From contig NC_135060.1 in NCBI RefSeq assembly GCF_051014685.1, forward strand, positions 1,736,001-1,800,000: a DNA stretch of 64,000 nucleotides, written 5' to 3'. A model generated the notes under the pieces. It saw only the letters and a program-made list of their open reading frames with translations, did not search any database and was not told the origin of the DNA. Positions 11,801 through 23,671 of the stretch are shown here, in pieces. The DNA comes from Ptiloglossa arizonensis (lineage: Eukaryota > Arthropoda > Insecta > Hymenoptera > Colletidae). Position 1 is the stretch's first letter. Each line of letters starts with the position of its first letter. The position numbers were made by a program, and so were the translations under genes.

Positions 11801-14429
11801 ACCTTACTGAATTACTCCAAGTCTAATTCGGTAATACCTAGTCTCTAGGACTCGCGTCGATGCACAGAGAGTCGTTTAATTATTTGATAACCTCGTGATT
11901 GATAAGCAGGGCTTGAAAACGGTTTTCATATCAGTTTCAATTCTCGAAATAATTACGAGCACCGGAAATACGTTGTAACTGTTACGAATATATCAGTTCC
12001 CGTTCGTTTCGGTCTCAGTTGTGGTTCTTCAGAATCCGTACAATATTTATCCATCGTTCACAGTGCGGTTTTGTATCGTGTTAATACATATACTCTTAGA
12101 AAAAACAGACGATAACAGATTTGTCGCAATATCAACGATATATTAATTACAAGATGAAATTATAACGAAATCGTGAATAATCGAATTGTATAAAGATAAT
12201 TTTACGTTCCAATTCGGTAACGCTTAATTTCTAGAAATAGATTTTTCAAAATAAATTCCCTCAAATATTTAACATCTTACCCAAACGTTACTTAAACTTA
12301 TTTCATAGACATTAACGTTCTTAAAAATTCAATACGAACTAAGAACCGTAATGAAATCTAAGTACAAACGTACCAATACGTAGAATCGAATTGTAATCGA
12401 TACAGAATCTAAAAGGAACAATCACAGAACCGATATAATGTCTGAAAAACCATAACCGAAAGTAATATGAGCCAGAACCGATACATCTGCAGCATTAACA
12501 ACATTTTCTCGATTCTCGTGTACCATTTCGATCGGAACCGATCTACAACAGTCTCGAACATTTATATCTGGAACAATTTCAATCCCTGTCGATAAAACGA
12601 TCGCAATCGAAATACATTTTGAACGTGTTAACGTGTACCAGTTTCCGATTGTCACGACGTTCGAACGATTCAGTTTCTCGTTACTAACTCTTCGAGAAGG
12701 GCACGCGAATGAAAATGCTGCATGGAAATCCTAGACTTGAACAGGGAGCCTACATCCTTGTAATTACAGGCTGCGGTATACCTGCCTCGAAGCAAACCGC
12801 CCAGAGAAGAATCGTCGGCGGCGACGACGCGGGTTTCGGCAGTTTCCCATGGCAGGTCAGACTTGCATCGACAAATCGAAGCTCTCCGTTTCGCGTGTCG
12901 CGTTTTAAACAGAGAAAATGTTCTCCTTTCCCAGGCGTACATACGAATCGGGTCCAGTCGATGCGGTGGCACGCTCGTCAATCGATTCCACGTCGTCACT
13001 GCTGGCCACTGCGTAGCCAAGTGAGTACGAATTGTATTCTAGCACGAAACAGACACCTTTGTCCAAATACTCTCTCTACTATTACCAAACAATAATCTTT
13101 ATAAATACGATAAAATTAATAACGGCTGCTTTTCAATTGGCTCACATTTTTACATCAAATTTCACAAAAATCTGTTCAATCAGGGCATCGGCTCGCCAAG
13201 TCCAAGTCACTCTTGGCGACTACGTGGTAAACTCGGCCAGTGAATCCTTGCCAGCTTACACTTTCGGGGTCAGAGAGATCCGTGTTCATCCTTATTTCAA
13301 GTTCACGCCTCAAGCTGACAGGTACCTCGTTAATCGTTGATGTATAGACTCAATGATCGAATCGATTCGTTCAATAAATGGAAGAAACAATTACAGACAA
13401 TACCGAATGTTAATTGCTCAGGTTCGACGTGGCTGTTCTTCGATTGGATCGACCGGTTCATTATATGCCACACATTGCGCCCATTTGCCTCCCCGAGAAA
13501 AACGATGATTTCTTGGGTCAATATGGTTGGGCCGCAGGTTGGGGTGCGCTGCAGGCTGGTAAGTACGAACTCGATTCGTCTGTATGGTTAATTGTTCGAT
13601 GTGTAATCGCTCATTGAATCCTTTCCAACGAACAGGTTCGAGGCTGCGCCCAAAAACGCTTCAAGCAGTGGACGTACCTGTGATAGACAATCGAGTCTGC
13701 GAAAGGTGGCATCGGTCGAATGGTATCAACGTCGTTATTTATGACGAGATGATGTGCGCTGGGTATCGCAGTGGCGGTAAAGACTCCTGTCAGGTGAGTA
13801 CCGAGTCCACTTTTCGGTTTAAAATGGAAATAATGAATAAATTGTCATCGAGAGAACGAACGGGCTACCGATGGATTACTGTTCTAGAATGTCGTAGGCT
13901 TCAGGTTAGTCTATCAACGATCGAAACTTCTGGATGAAGATTATCGAAGTGACGAACGATATCGTATATTACAAACAATCATTTACCACTATTAAGAAAA
14001 CAGAAGAATGAATGGGTTATTACATTATCCCGTAGGACGTCTTTCGAAACACGCGTTACCTAAGATACCTGTACAACTGTTGCAATTCGTATTATTTCCA
14101 TTTATAAAAAATCATGAACCCAGTGCGAACGTGGATAAATACGCGCGTAGAAATTCCGTAGCGAAAAGTCTTCTGGTTTCTTTGGAAAAAATCGGCAAAG
14201 AAGTCGATGCTTTTCGATGGTTTGAATTACCAGAATACCTCGTTAAGAACATATTCGATGATGTTTGCAGGGCGACAGCGGTGGACCACTGATGCTGGAG
14301 AAAACAGGACGATGGTATCTCATCGGTATCGTGTCAGCAGGGTACTCCTGCGCTCAGCCGGGTCAGCCAGGGATTTATCATCGCGTAGCGAAGACCGTCG
14401 ACTGGATAACGTACGTTATCAACTCGTAG
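8820..14429 (+). CDS. Secreted trypsin-like serine protease with N-terminal Cys-rich domain (Stubble/filzig-like class)
   Basis: Nine coding exons, all in phase: 8820-9396, 9758-9802, 10499-10750, 12770-12855, 12935-13020, 13184-13321, 13422-13558, 13636-13793, 14271-14429; 545 residues. A signal peptide covers about residues 1-26, followed by a low-complexity Arg/Gly/Pro-rich linker and a compact Cys-rich module (about 223-250: [24 protein letters not shown]) like that of insect clip-like proteases. The zymogen site is QRR|IVGG (cleavage after residue 305). The catalytic triad is His345 (VVTAGHC), Asp397 (FDVAVLRL) and Ser496 (GDSGGP); Asp490 at the base of the S1 pocket predicts cleavage after Arg/Lys. 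Established for the family: extracellular cascades in cuticle, morphogenesis or immunity. The exact orthologue is not certain. The gene ends WITYVINS; an AATAAA lies near 14940. Confidence 0.9.
9511..9610 (+). repeat. Intronic direct repeat, copy 1
   Basis: About 90 bp in intron 1 of the coding region, C/T-rich, containing GCATCCAAC and AGCACCTCTTGGTCTCCA. It matches 10940-11035 in intron 3 with roughly 80 percent identity by eye. The match runs through complex sequence, not only simple T/C tracts, so it reflects duplication or a dispersed element. Confidence 0.7.
9803..10498 (+). other. Intron 2 of the serine protease gene
   Basis: The donor G|GTACGT at 9803 and acceptor TTTTGTGCAG at 10489-10498 keep phase. 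The exon-2 frame stays open about 130 nt past the donor before a TGA near 9932, so an intron-retained transcript would encode a short secreted variant ending SLIQ. No other feature seen. Confidence 0.7.
10751..12769 (+). other. Intron 3 of the serine protease gene
   Basis: A two-kilobase intron from donor C|GTAAGT at 10751 to acceptor TAATTACAG at 12769, separating the Cys-rich module from the protease domain. The first 400 bases are strongly C/T-rich and hold the degenerate repeat at 10940-11170. Open frames here are products of that composition. No further feature seen. Confidence 0.7.
10940..11035 (+). repeat. Intronic direct repeat, copy 2, with degenerate C/T-rich units following
   Basis: Second copy of the 9511-9610 repeat (AGCATCCAAC, CACCTCTTGGTCTCCA, AAATTTTATTCG). 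Downstream to about 11170 there are further degenerate units of the type CTTCGT..CTCGTATTTTCGAATCTCC and CTTCCAAATCTTATTCTTCG, suggesting a decayed tandem array in intron 3. Confidence 0.6.
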
Positions 14430-16131
14430 CGGGATCCAGGAAACGGGGACTGTTCTCTGTACGCTAGGAAGCTTTGCATGAAACAAAGTTTGTGACACGA
14501 TTACGAATCTCCATGTTCGCGAGTGACCGGGGAAGGATCGGAGGTGTGCTCTGGTGGGGTCTGGCCGATGAATTCGATTGAACGCGTACAATGTGTAACC
14601 GAGAACTTGGCCATTTTTGTATTTCGAATGGTGTAAATACCGTGGTAACGCGGCATCTACGCGAACAGTTTCAAACGGAGAGACTTTTTCTTCGTCGAAA
14701 CTGTCAGCCGTCACGCGTCGGTCTTAATACATATAATATATATATTTTTTTTTAACGCGACCAGACGACGCGTTATACGTATCGATCCGTTCGAGTGGAG
14801 CTTTCTTATTCGACCATCGTGGTTTTCAGCGACGAGGTACCTGTTCAACGAACACCGATGAACCGTTGACGGATCCGTAACAACAACACTGAATACTTTG
14901 CAAATTAAGTGCGTGTGATATTTGTTTGTATTCGCGCTTAATAAATGTTCGATTTCTATTCCACGGTCGTTGATTTTTAAACGAGTCCAGATTCCTGAAA
15001 CTAGTCGCGCGTTTTTCGAATTTGAAGCGACCGTTTAGAACATCCCAAACTTGTCCCAACTTTGATGCTCTCAAAACTGAAGCGGCCTATGGAAAAGCGA
15101 TTTATACTGTCATAATCTCGCGAGATTCTACTGTCAAATGCGGAAGCGATCAGGGACACTTAACGATAAGAGCCTTTCGATTTGAAGTGACAAAATGTCG
15201 ATATTTACCAATCGCTATTGTATCTCGAAGGTGTGGTTCGCGAGACAATATTTCGATACCTTGTGTCGCATACATCCATAGTAGTTTATTCGTGACTTCT
15301 CATTCTTGAATTAGAAACTTTCTATTATTTTAACGAGACGCTAAACTTATCTTATGTAAACGACACGGTTGAAATTGTGAGATCAACAGGAAGATAAGTA
15401 GCGGTTCATTTTTTGAGAAAATTTAAAGTTATGAGTTAGAATGATGACTTCTGTTGAGTCGTTTCACAAGAAGTCGACAACATTCTATACTTAAGACTAG
15501 GAATTTTTATTTTAGGATCTAATAATAAACAACGAACAATTGAAGAAATAGATAATGTCTATGATATACTAAAGAAAAATGTAGCAGATATACGAAGTAC
15601 TTGAACTAATACCGCGGAAGATATTAGTATAAAATTAGAAAATTACGAAGCAATCCCTTTCTATCGCTTCGTTATAAGTAGTTAACGCATAGTTTACCGA
15701 AACTATGACAAAGTTTTCAATAGCCAGAAGCCAGGCAATATACTCGACGGAGAATTTTTCGTCTAAATTGTTTAATGCGTTTACAGATTTAATAAATAGC
15801 GGTACCGTATTAGCACGAACTTTCGTATGCCTTCTTCTTGCAAAGAAAATATATACAACTTAAGAAAAAATTTGGATTAATCGTACGGCTGCAATCAAGA
15901 ATCGGATCTTCTCTTCGATGTAAAGAGTGACAATGATGACATTCGTATTTTTAAACATTGCGAAACCTCGTGAAGAAGAAACATTCGTTATAAAAGCGAT
16001 AAGTTTGATTTATCTGTAAGTAATTACAAGATGGATTCTAATTACGTATATCTTTCTTACATCTTTTCTTCGTGCACTACATGTTACGTACTATGAGTTT
16101 TACGTCGATACAATAATATGATTCAACTTAC

Positions 16132-16243
16132 CGCGTCAAAGTTGCGCAGGTCGTTGACCCTGATACCTGAAATGTGTCAAGTCCACCGTTCATATTATGA
16201 AAAGATAGTATTTGCATACCGTCTCGCATATACGCTCCGTAAT
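16132..16243 (-). other. Possible orphan exon
   Basis: Minus-strand segment bounded by a good acceptor (TTCTTTAATTTCAG before ATTACGG) and a good donor (GACGCG|GTAAGT). The 112 bases stay open in one frame and read DYGAYMRDGMQILSFHNMN, then GGLDTFQVSGS and TTCATLTR. I do not recognise the protein and find no partner exon, so it may be a relic or part of an unseen gene. Confidence 0.25.
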
Positions 16244-16883
16244 CTGAAATTAAAGAACCTTTAGTGCCCTTCGTTCGCATAAAAATCTCAAAGAACAAAC
16301 TCTCGTCTCGGCGCCATCCAGCTTGCAAAATTGACAATCATAAATAGTCAAGGCCACTTCGAGCATGTTCGATAAGCTGTTACCAGAGTTTTTCATTTTC
16401 TGCGATACGCTTTTCAAATAAAAGTGATAACGAGTTCATGGAATTAAAATGGGCTTCTTGGAATAGATACTCAATTATTTTTGCAAAGCGATCAAACGGT
16501 ATGGACAGAGAAATATTTCTTCGAAAATTAATACTGTCGTTAGTCTATTGCACCTCGTTACGTAAAATATAATAGAATTCGCTACTAATTACAGTAAAAC
16601 ATAGTCAGAAATTAAAAGAGAAATATTTTTGTCTTAAAAAATCTCTAAACTTTATAAAATAATAGAACTTTATAAAAACACACATTTAAAAAGTAACAAT
16701 AAATTAAGTAAGGTAATAAAGGGGCACGATTGTATTCGATTATTTTTTTAAATTATTTAAATTGTTACATACATATGTGTTTATGCGTACGTGTAACATA
16801 ATCGGCATTTTTGAACGACAATAGCTACTAAATTACATTTGTTACGTTTACGTATACATGTTTCACACATTCTCCCTTATTAA

Positions 16884-16930
16884 ATTTATCTCCTTTGACC
16901 CAGTTTGAATTTAGCCTTACTCTGAAATAG
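16884..16930 (-). pseudogene. Relic duplicate of the astacin terminal exon (5' part)
   Basis: On the minus strand a TATTTCAG acceptor is followed by a frame ending SKAKFKLGQRR and then a stop. It parallels the start of the real last exon (GVSKDQLGQREG after GTTTCAG at 17679). Similarity continues into the flanking intron (GCCAATGGAAA here, GCCAATAAAAC near 17683). It looks like a tandem duplication that has decayed. It could act as an alternative, truncating last exon that lacks the final conserved Cys, but there is no direct support. Confidence 0.45.
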
Positions 16931-17201
16931 TTCGCCAATGGAAAAAGACAATTGGGACAACCACGAGAAAACATGCGATTCTATAATCGTCACGAATTTA
17001 AAGTCACTTCTCAATTGTAAATCACGTCGAACGTAACTTCTAAATTTAAGAACAAATATATAGAAGATAGAAGGGTGGGAGTAACCGAACAATATGGTGA
17101 GAATAACGCCTCAGTGGCGTTGAACAGCCAATTGATTTAGTTGAGACTACAATGGTGACTATTTTTTCACTATATTATACAGTACTAATATAATCGTAAT
17201 G

Positions 17202-17226
17202 TATCTTTATGATAATCATAAAGATA
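17202..17226. repeat. Near-perfect 25-bp palindrome
   Basis: TATCTTTATGAT and its reverse complement ATCATAAAGATA flank a single central base. Role unknown; it could be the trace of a transposon excision or a chance AT-rich palindrome. Confidence 0.6.
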
Positions 17227-17559
17227 TGAATATAAAATTATAGATTCTTGCTAGAAACAGTAGATGGATTCTTTAAAATTTTAAATAATGCATTTATTTA
17301 TCATAGTTTCATATATACATAGTCACACATTTGAACTCCTTAAATAGTACAATACACACACACACAAAACAAAATTTATCCGAAATGCATACTTCGTTGT
17401 CAGTATCGTTTTGCCATGGTCATTTCTAAATACATTTTGTTTTCATTAATCGTCATCGAGCTTAAGCTAAGTGTACTTAATTTTATAAGACTAGATCCTT
17501 GAAAATCTTTCGTTTAATTCCAACATCGAACACCCAAGTTTCCATCGAGTCATCAGTTT

Positions 17560-20500
17560 TCATGCGTTCAAATCTCGATAACTTCGTCTGCGTTTGTTGC
17601 ATCTGTACATCTTTCGGATCTTCTGAATATCTCTTTTACTGAATCCTTCTCTCTGACCCAGTTGATCTTTGGATACACCCTGAAACGTTACGCCAATAAA
17701 ACTTTGAAGGTCATCGCATTAAAAATAAGAACAAATTTTATTCAAATAAAATAGAATAACAAACAAAAGATGAACAACTTTGTATCAGTTACTCGTTGAA
17801 TAAAACGAATAAATATTTGTCAATCGAATAAATCGCTATCACCTTTCATTCGAATAAAATTCTATCCATTTCTACAATTTGTGCTATTTCATATTGTCGT
17901 ACTGTTTTTAATAATCACGACAGAGTTACACTGTTCGGGGTTTCTTGCAAAATATCGTATTTTACCTTATGCAAGGTAAATAGCACTATAAATAATAGTT
18001 ACAAATAAAAGAGTGAAAATTCTACGAGGGGTTGCTTTAAACACACATCGAGGAAAGTTAAATAACCGTCGAGAATAGGATAAATCACGAGTTTAATTAA
18101 TCGTGATGTAGAAACATCGCGATCCGAATATAATGCAAATATAAAATATTTATTCACGATGTCGTAACAGTGGTGGTTATTCTATCGTTACAATTCGATG
18201 GTAATTGAAACTTCGTTGCCTTTAATTAATATTTTAATTCGACGCGTAATAAATAAATTCCTTTTTTCACCGACTTTGTTACTAAGGTAACTATTATAAT
18301 TGCGGACAAAATTATGGTGAAATTTCTCTTTACGTTGAAACCGAATACGAAAACAACGAGAATCTTGCGAACGATAAGCTGTTACCCGAAAGATTTATGA
18401 GAACTTTCGAACGAGATATTAATTCATTAAAACCACTGACAAATGCAATCTCGAATAACAGAAAACATAAACTGTCTAAAATACTGAAGCAGCTTTGACA
18501 TGTAACGTGATATCGGAACAAATCTTGCTGTTATTAATAAGTCCTTCAAATTTGTGAGATCTCTCCGAGTCGTGGAATCATCTGTACGTAAATAGTTACG
18601 GACCTTGATAATTTCAGCTTGATATATTACTCACTCTTGGTAAAATGGTGGGCTGACCATTCCTAGAGAACGCATTCGCCGAGTAATGCATTACACTCCC
18701 GTAATCGTATCCAACGCCGAACGCATCGGTGGTCTGTTTCGAGGCTTTCTCAAAATTTCCAGAATGACCTAAATAGATAGCAATATGTTCGGTGACCGAT
18801 ATCGTTTTCAAGTGAACTTTGTAAATTTTTTTTTAATACGCTCCGTGCCAATACGACACTCTTAACGCGATAAAATTCAAGGTAAATATCAAAATGTATA
18901 TTCATACGATGGATTTACATGTACGCACGGGAAACTGGAACAAATTTATTTAATTTGTACACTCATGCGAGGCATTGACATTGTTGGGTGTGAAACTGGA
19001 ACGAAAGTGTATAAAATTATTAAAAGTAGCTACAAACTTGAACAGAAGGACATAAATGTCAATTCGTTCGAATTTTTTACATTTTAGGCTTTAGTTAACA
19101 ATAAAATTTTGAACAATGTACATTTTCTTCTATCGATCCATCGTGTAAAAACGTTCATATTGCACGAGAGGAGTGTAACGTGTAACGAAAAACAATATAA
19201 TCTCCTTTTAAAATATTTGTGCAAGGTCGAGTTACGGGTCCTTTAAGACCCAGGCGTGGTTTCTCCTGTGATCGCTTAAATCGCTGGTATTGAGCGTAGA
19301 CTGTGAAAGTGTTGAGATGAAAAATTCTAAAGTAATTGCAAAATAGAAAGTGGAACGTAATCTGCGCCAACTCTAATAGGTTGCTCGATAAGTTTTTTCG
19401 TACGATAAGAAATGGAACTGTTAGGTTCGTCGTTTTATTTTTCTAAAAATGATACTACTCTTTGATAAACATGTGTGAAGTTTCTTATAGATCTGTCGAC
19501 TCGTTCGCATATTTGCAGTCGTTCAATCGTTGAAGTGTCATAGTATTCTTTTACGATGGAAAAAACGACAAAACTTATCGAACGATTTATTGGATTGTTC
19601 GATAAGTTTCGTCGTTCTCCAAAATGGAGAATATATAATTCAATAAAATGTTTATATACTCTAAAAAGATCGTGTTTCATTTTCACGAAAAAAAAAACGA
19701 AATGATTTTCCAAACAACCCAATGGTACGTATCTCTCCGAGGTCTATCGTGACACTCACCGCTCAGAATGTTGTTCCACTGAATCGAGACGAACTCGTCC
19801 CGCTCGAATCTGCTCTGTTCGTGCAAGAAACCAACAGCGTGCATCAATTCGTGTATCACCGTCCCCTTTTTCACCAAACACCCTGGAACCTGAAGATTCA
19901 CGTCCTGTCGTCCACCAATCCGTCCCACACTGCTCCAGCAACCGCTATTCCCGGCCGTGATCCTGACATAATCACTCTCCTCGCCTTTGTACGGCTTGAA
20001 TTTGATGCACGTGTACTTGTGGTAATCGTTCATGGCATCAGAGATCAATTTTCGCTGCTCCGCGTCTGGAATACGATTCGATCAAGAAGAATGTTTTCAC
20101 GAACAGGGCCGAAGAAACGAGAATTCGCTTTCCTAGATTTCTATTGTTCCTAACTACTTCAACGAATCGTCCCCATACTACCTTTACCAGATTTTATTCA
20201 CCCTAATAATGTTACGATCGCAACGAGTAACGACGCTCGTAACCGAATATAAAGTGTAAAAGTATTACTCGGGTTGCTCGTAAAGTCATTTCGTTCTCCA
20301 AAATGTAGAATATATAATTTAATCGATAAAATGTTTGTACGCTCTAAAAAGAATCGTGTTTCATTTTCACGAAAAAAAAAAGAAACAAAATGACTTTCCG
20401 AACAACCTGATATAATTTCGCTTACTGAAGTAGGGGCTAAGCATGTAAGGAACGACACCACCCGGCCATCGAGCGGATTCCGCCTTTAGGCCATTTTTCC

Positions 20501-20768
20501 CCAGTTGCGGCGGAAACAGGATATCACCCTCCGCGTAGCTACCCAACTCTTCGGGATTGCGGTCCCAACCCACGTGCCAGTTCGCCACGATCTCTCCGGT
20601 GGCGTTGTCCGGGAATCGGTAAAGATTTTCGCCGAAGTGCCAGAGATGAGCGATCACTCCCTCGGGACTGAGCGCCGAATTGTCCAGGACGTCGCGACGC
20701 TGGAACGGCCAGCCGAACACGGCGCCGAGGAAGAACGCGAACAAGGTAAGAAACGTGCAACGATTCAT
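17560..20768 (-). CDS. Astacin-family zinc metalloprotease (secreted)
   Basis: Four exons on the minus strand: 20426-20768, 19760-20065, 18635-18768, 17560-17679; 300 residues, all joins in phase. The chosen ATG (20768) is followed by a signal peptide (FLTLFAFFLGAVFGW). The propeptide has the aspartate-switch motif YAEGD that masks the zinc in the zymogen. The catalytic domain holds the extended zinc motif HELMHAVGFLHEQSRFERD (His186, Glu187, His190, His196) and the Met-turn SVMHY (Met243, Tyr245). Cys134, Cys157, Cys177 and Cys288 fit the two conserved astacin disulfides. There are no CUB or EGF domains, and the protein ends in a short basic tail (NKRRRSYRD). Small insect astacins of this kind are secreted digestive, reproductive or venom-type proteases; which role applies cannot be told. 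Confidence 0.92.
19379..19588. mobile_element. Mariner-type MITE with terminal inverted repeats
   Basis: Left end GGTTGCTCGATAAGTTTTTTCG and right end CGACAAAACTTATCGAACGATT are imperfect inverted repeats. The ~165-bp interior has no transposase frame. The ends resemble the GGTTGTTCGGAAAGT-type termini of insect mariner relatives. It adjoins a second element that shares the same ends, so the two may be nested or tandem. Confidence 0.65.
19592..19720. mobile_element. Short MITE, copy 1 (astacin intron 2)
   Basis: About 129 bp with inverted ends GGATTGTTCGATAAGTTTCG and CGAAATGATTTTCCAAACAACC. The core (TCTCCAAAATGGAGAATATA, AAAATGTTTATATACTCTAAA, GTGTTTCATTTTCACGAAA) is nearly the same as the copy at 20271-20407. 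One end lies about 40 bp inside the intron from the exon-2 donor. Confidence 0.8.
20271..20407. mobile_element. Short MITE, copy 2 (astacin intron 1)
   Basis: Same element as 19592-19720 and in the same orientation: ends GGGTTGCTCGTAAAGTCATTTCG and ACAAAATGACTTTCCGAACAACC, core TCTCCAAAATGTAGAATATA and GTGTTTCATTTTCACGAAA. It lies about 18 bp inside the intron from the exon-1 donor. No transposase is encoded. Confidence 0.8.
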
Positions 20769-20860
20769 GGTGCGAGTTCTTTGTTTTTTTCTCGCGGCGA
20801 AGAAACCTTTCGAAAGAAAATTTGGTTGAAATGGATCCGCTTGGTTATTCGAGGCGATTC

Positions 20861-20897
20861 CACTGACGAAAATCGGCTGGTCCTTCCAGACTTTATA
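20861..20897 (-). promoter_or_regulatory. Core promoter of the astacin gene: TATA box plus arthropod initiator
   Basis: On the minus strand TATAAAG (20891-20897) is followed about 30 bases on by TCAGTG (20861-20866), the arthropod initiator consensus TCAGT. Spacing is canonical. Predicted transcription starts near 20863, giving a ~95-nt leader to the ATG at 20768. The strong TATA box suggests a tissue-specific, highly inducible secreted-protein gene. Confidence 0.75.
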
Positions 20898-23671
20898 CGC
20901 ACCCGGGGAACCCCACCCGCGGATCAGGCCCAATGCTTCCGTGCGGAAACGATCGGGGACAGTCAGTGATAACCGTGGACTTTGGGTAACAGGAAGTTAA
21001 GATTTACCGGCTCGATTCCTCGAAGGCTCCCACGAGCCGCCGGCGACGCGACGCTCGTTGCCCTCGTACGCGTAAAACGATCGCCAAGGTGTACGTAAAC
21101 CACGAAATCGGCCATTAAGTATGTAAGTGATCTCGATAATGATAATCCGCGATCGATAATTCGTCGTCGTAACTAGAGTTTGTAACACGGAATCGTAAAT
21201 CGATAATTAACGATCGTTCGACGGAAGATCGCGTTAAATTTTGCCAGATCGGATTTTAAATGTTAACGCGTCGATCGTGTCGAGTCTATCCGATTATTTA
21301 TTTTATTTATCGGACAAATCGGATTTAATGTTTTGTGAAACATTTTATTGTAATTATATATAATTTTTAATAGTCACGAGTGTAAAAATCACTGTAAACA
21401 ATATTTCGATTCGTACTAAATCGGTTGTTCTTTATTTATCTTTCGCAACATAGAGACGTGTACTGTGCACCGTACAAGATCGACTCTTTAAACGATCGTA
21501 CTCGGAAATAATGAAACGTACACTTGCAACGAAAAAGTTTCAACTTTAATATTAATTAATGTTAACGTTAAACGTACCGCTAAAATCGTCACGCTGATAC
21601 CAGAGAGAGTCTATTGTTATTTAAAAAATGTTGCGCATCCATTCTACAAAAGGGACAAAAAACTTCCTTTGTATTCCGTTTAAAAAAATATAAGCCTCTC
21701 CGTGATTTCGGTCCGTGAGTAGCGGGAGCAATTCGCTTCGACCAAAGAAGTGAAAAATATTCACGGACGCGGAAGAGAAATAGGTATCTAAATTAAAACC
21801 CTCAGTGGTTGAGGTTTCCGCTTCAAGTATCAAAGTATTATTTACACATCGTTACAGGCGGTCTTTCACACCGGACGAAATTAACATCCTCCTTCGCACT
21901 TTATTCACATGCAAATCGGGACTGGACAAATCTCTATCATCGATACGCAATGCTTCCCGAGGACCTTGCCGGATCCTTCACATCGATGACTGTACGCCGA
22001 AGGTCGGTAATAAAGTCTTCCTTCGTATTACACACGGTCCCCGTTATGGATTATGATATTTTGTTTATTGGGAAATTTACGTAAAAATCACTTGGCGCGT
22101 AACGACGGTCATTTGTAATATCTGTCAGGTTTCCCCGCTTCTCACGAATTTGTAATAGCCATTAATGAATCCTATACACGACTGGACATTTGTCTTCGTA
22201 GCGGTCAGCCGGTTCGTGCGTATTACATAACACAATTAATAATCTTATAAAAACAGTATTCTCGTTCCTCGTATTGCGGCGAAGTTTTTAACGAAACTTT
22301 CAATATTGTTACGTTCTTCTCGACCGTTTCATTGCCACTGTAGCCGTATATTTAGAATTGTGAATATATGTACAAATACATGTAAATGTAATTCAATCTA
22401 ATTTTATATAAGTAGTGGTATCGTGTATTTCTATGTGTATTTAATATATTTTTAATCCATCGGTTTGAACGACGTGCAATGGAAAATACGTAAAAAATCT
22501 TTAAACGATTTCAAAGTCTGTAAACGTTTTGTCATCTTACACGGGAATGAAACGATCAACTGTCGTTATTATTCGCTGATAAGGGGAAGTATCAAGGTGA
22601 AGAACCGTTTGAAACCGGTTCAATGGCTATCTAGTGTGTTCCGAATGTTATAGTTAAATTGTCTGAAGATAAATTTTATACACCTCCTCTTTCCTATTAT
22701 GCGAACGCGATAATCGTAGCCCTAAGTTCCCAAATCGCTTCTATGCGACGATTTGCATTTACTAAAACCCATGTGAATATAATTTGTATGTAGGTCGACA
22801 CTTCCGACGTATAGTGAAGTGAGAAAATGTTGAAAATATAAACACGGTCAAGGAATTGAGAAACATGTTAAAATGTTGAAAATTCGTGAATCCGCTTTAA
22901 CGAGAATGAAATTTCGTATGTAGATTTGGTGAAACGATCTCTCAATAAGTTGAAAATTTATTTAAAAAATTATTATTATCGACGAAGCATAACATTTTTT
23001 TTTTATACGGGACGATTGTTCTTATCGTTCTGGATATAAAAGTATTATTATACGAACAACGACAAGTAAGTATCTTTACAAGATATTTAAAGATGAAGCA
23101 TTTTTAAAGATGCGTTCGAGCGAAAAGGAATGCAAATATACGTGGTAAAAACATTCTATTTTTAAGTAACTTTTCAGTACTTGTATCTAAACACTTTTAT
23201 AGATATGTAGAATATTTAGAAGAATCGATTTACATAAAAGTCATAATAAGATAGACATTATTAAGCTATTCAATTTTTCTCTCTATCGATTTTTTCTACC
23301 CCCAATCACGTAAGAAACATAATTTGTACAAGATTGAAAATAAACAAATAAATAAGTTATATAGAAATGTTATATTTAATACTATATATTTTTTCTTAAT
23401 AACAAACTATTCAGTAGACAATTTTTACGTTTAGCAATCGCTAAACAATATATTATTAAAATAAATTGACAAAATTGTACGCATTATCGAAGACTTAATT
23501 GAAAATCGCATGTAGTGCAGTACGCACGAATCTTTTTGCGTCGTAAACTAACCTAGATGTCGGTACGATCGAATACGCACGTTTTGAAGTACATGTCCCG
23601 GTAAATAACCTTCGAACGACGCGAATGATATTGTTTTAACATCTATAGAAGTTTATTTAATATTTATAATA
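20898..23671. other. Intergenic region between astacin and LRRC47
   Basis: About 2.8 kb. Base composition changes here from GC-richer, CpG-containing DNA to very AT-rich DNA. Open frames are short and not convincing. The last 150 bases before LRRC47 (from about 23520) are CpG-containing and are likely its promoter and leader. No other feature seen. Confidence 0.5.

Larger units (their letters stand above)
14430..17559. other. Intergenic region between the serine protease and astacin genes
   Basis: Begins with the protease 3'UTR (possible polyadenylation signal AATAAA near 14940). The rest is AT-rich and holds a possible minus-strand exon (16132-16243), a relic of the astacin last exon (16884-16930) and a 25-bp palindrome (17202-17226). 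No complete gene is visible. Confidence 0.5.
18769..19759 (-). other. Astacin intron 2, containing two MITE-like elements
   Basis: Runs from donor AGCG|GTGAGT to acceptor CTATTTAG. It holds the TIR-bearing elements at 19379-19588 and 19592-19720 and no coding sequence that I can support. Confidence 0.8.

Noticed and set aside
19722..20153. 143-codon + strand frame
   Set aside because: Antisense shadow of astacin exon 2.
20505..20969. 154-codon + strand frame
   Set aside because: Antisense shadow of astacin exon 1 and promoter.
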